Shown here one piece after another: positions 63,838-64,000 of a DNA stretch of 64,000 nucleotides. The stretch is taken from the NCBI GenBank assembly GCA_963735085.1, contig CAVTJP010000006.1, positions 310,001-374,000 on the forward strand. The letters run 5' to 3'. The notes under the pieces were generated by a model, which saw only the letters and a program-made list of their open reading frames with translations, was not told where the DNA came from and ran no database searches. How positions within the stretch are numbered: the first letter of the stretch is position 1; every line of letters starts with the position of its first letter. The translations under genes and the position numbers were made by a program. Source of the stretch: DATJGR01 sp963735085. GTDB taxonomy: Bacteria > Pseudomonadota > Gammaproteobacteria > Pseudomonadales > Azotimanducaceae.

Positions 63838-64000
63838 ATGAGACGAATTTGTTTGCTTCTCGCCGCCCTCCTGCCATTTGGATACGCGAACGCAGCGGAT
63901 AGCGACGTTACAATCTATACGTTCGCCAATACTCCCGCCGCCCGCGTAGCGACTGCAGGTACCGCAACGCTCGTGCGCGACGGGGATCTCTTTCGCATCA
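63838..64000 (+). CDS. N-terminal part of an exported protein (truncated by window edge)
   Basis: The ATG at 63838 follows GAAGGAAG by about 6 bases. The 54 visible codons have no stop: a classical signal peptide (MRRICLLLAALLPFGYANAA, cut after Ala) and a mature start DSDVTIYTFANTPAARVA. The family cannot be named from this piece. The 156 bases upstream (63682-63837) show no clear terminator. Confidence 0.65.
   Translation, partial: MRRICLLLAALLPFGYANAADSDVTIYTFANTPAARVATAGTATLVRDGDLFRI

Overview
The window is about 62% G+C and densely coded, with very short intergenic gaps on both strands. Gene content (Prc tail-specific protease with the proteobacterial C-terminal extension, AcnA, thiopurine methyltransferase, PdxH, DgkA, oligopeptidase B, Lhr helicase, MacB/LolC-type transporters, outer-membrane barrel) fits a Gram-negative proteobacterium, most likely a gammaproteobacterium with a large lipid and acyl-CoA catabolic repertoire. 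I cannot name the genus. There are no rRNA or tRNA genes, CRISPR arrays or phages.

Layout. 1-9.6 kb: edge of a divergent gene, prc, a convergent stand-alone thrS with a complete leader-peptide attenuator, acnA with a HAD phosphatase, hsp20 under a heat-shock type promoter, and a PPOX flavoprotein. 9.5-15 kb: alpha/beta hydrolase, tpm and a frameshifted ggt, then a YcaQ-type DNA glycosylase and a rhodanese. A 151-bp MITE sits at 15.07-15.22 kb. 15.2-20.4 kb: enoyl-CoA hydratase, phasin-like protein, acyl-CoA synthetase diverging from an ACAD10/11-type dehydrogenase plus SDR. 20.4-27.7 kb: a six-gene envelope operon (LolA-like protein, three FtsX/LolC permeases, LolD-like ATPase, outer-membrane barrel) diverging from a TetR regulator. 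27.7-32.6 kb: five-gene operon (acyl-CoA synthetase, pdxH, aldo/keto reductase, SRAP, PKD lipoprotein) diverging from an acyl-CoA dehydrogenase and oligopeptidase B. 36-43.3 kb: zinc ribbon, CoA-transferase, Yip1-like protein, Lhr helicase without a recognisable start codon. 43.3-53.3 kb: degenerate EAL protein, HDAC-like hydrolase, SDR, enoyl-CoA hydratase, two APH-type kinases, GNAT, luciferase-like oxidoreductase, dgkA, acyl-CoA synthetase. 53.5-55.4 kb: MerR regulator, a promoter with TGTACA-type repeats, a long structured leader and a PrcB-like lipoprotein. 55.4-64 kb: a third APH-type kinase and a five-gene plus-strand operon (FAD oxidoreductase, MlrC-type M81 protein, MORN/Sel1 protein, class III aminotransferase, P-loop/methyltransferase fusion), then the start of a secreted protein at the right edge.

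How the genes work together. Two divergent acyl-CoA synthetase/acyl-CoA dehydrogenase pairs, two hydratases, several SDRs, a CoA-transferase and APH-type kinases suggest activation and beta-oxidation of unusual acids; the ACAD10/11-like enzyme together with such kinases recalls 4-hydroxyacid catabolism. The LolA/LolCDE-like operon looks like a dedicated lipid or lipoprotein route to the outer membrane. The strongest regulatory discovery is the thrS attenuator: a 20-residue leader peptide with seven Thr codons, followed by four mutually exclusive RNA pairings ending in an intrinsic terminator just before thrS.
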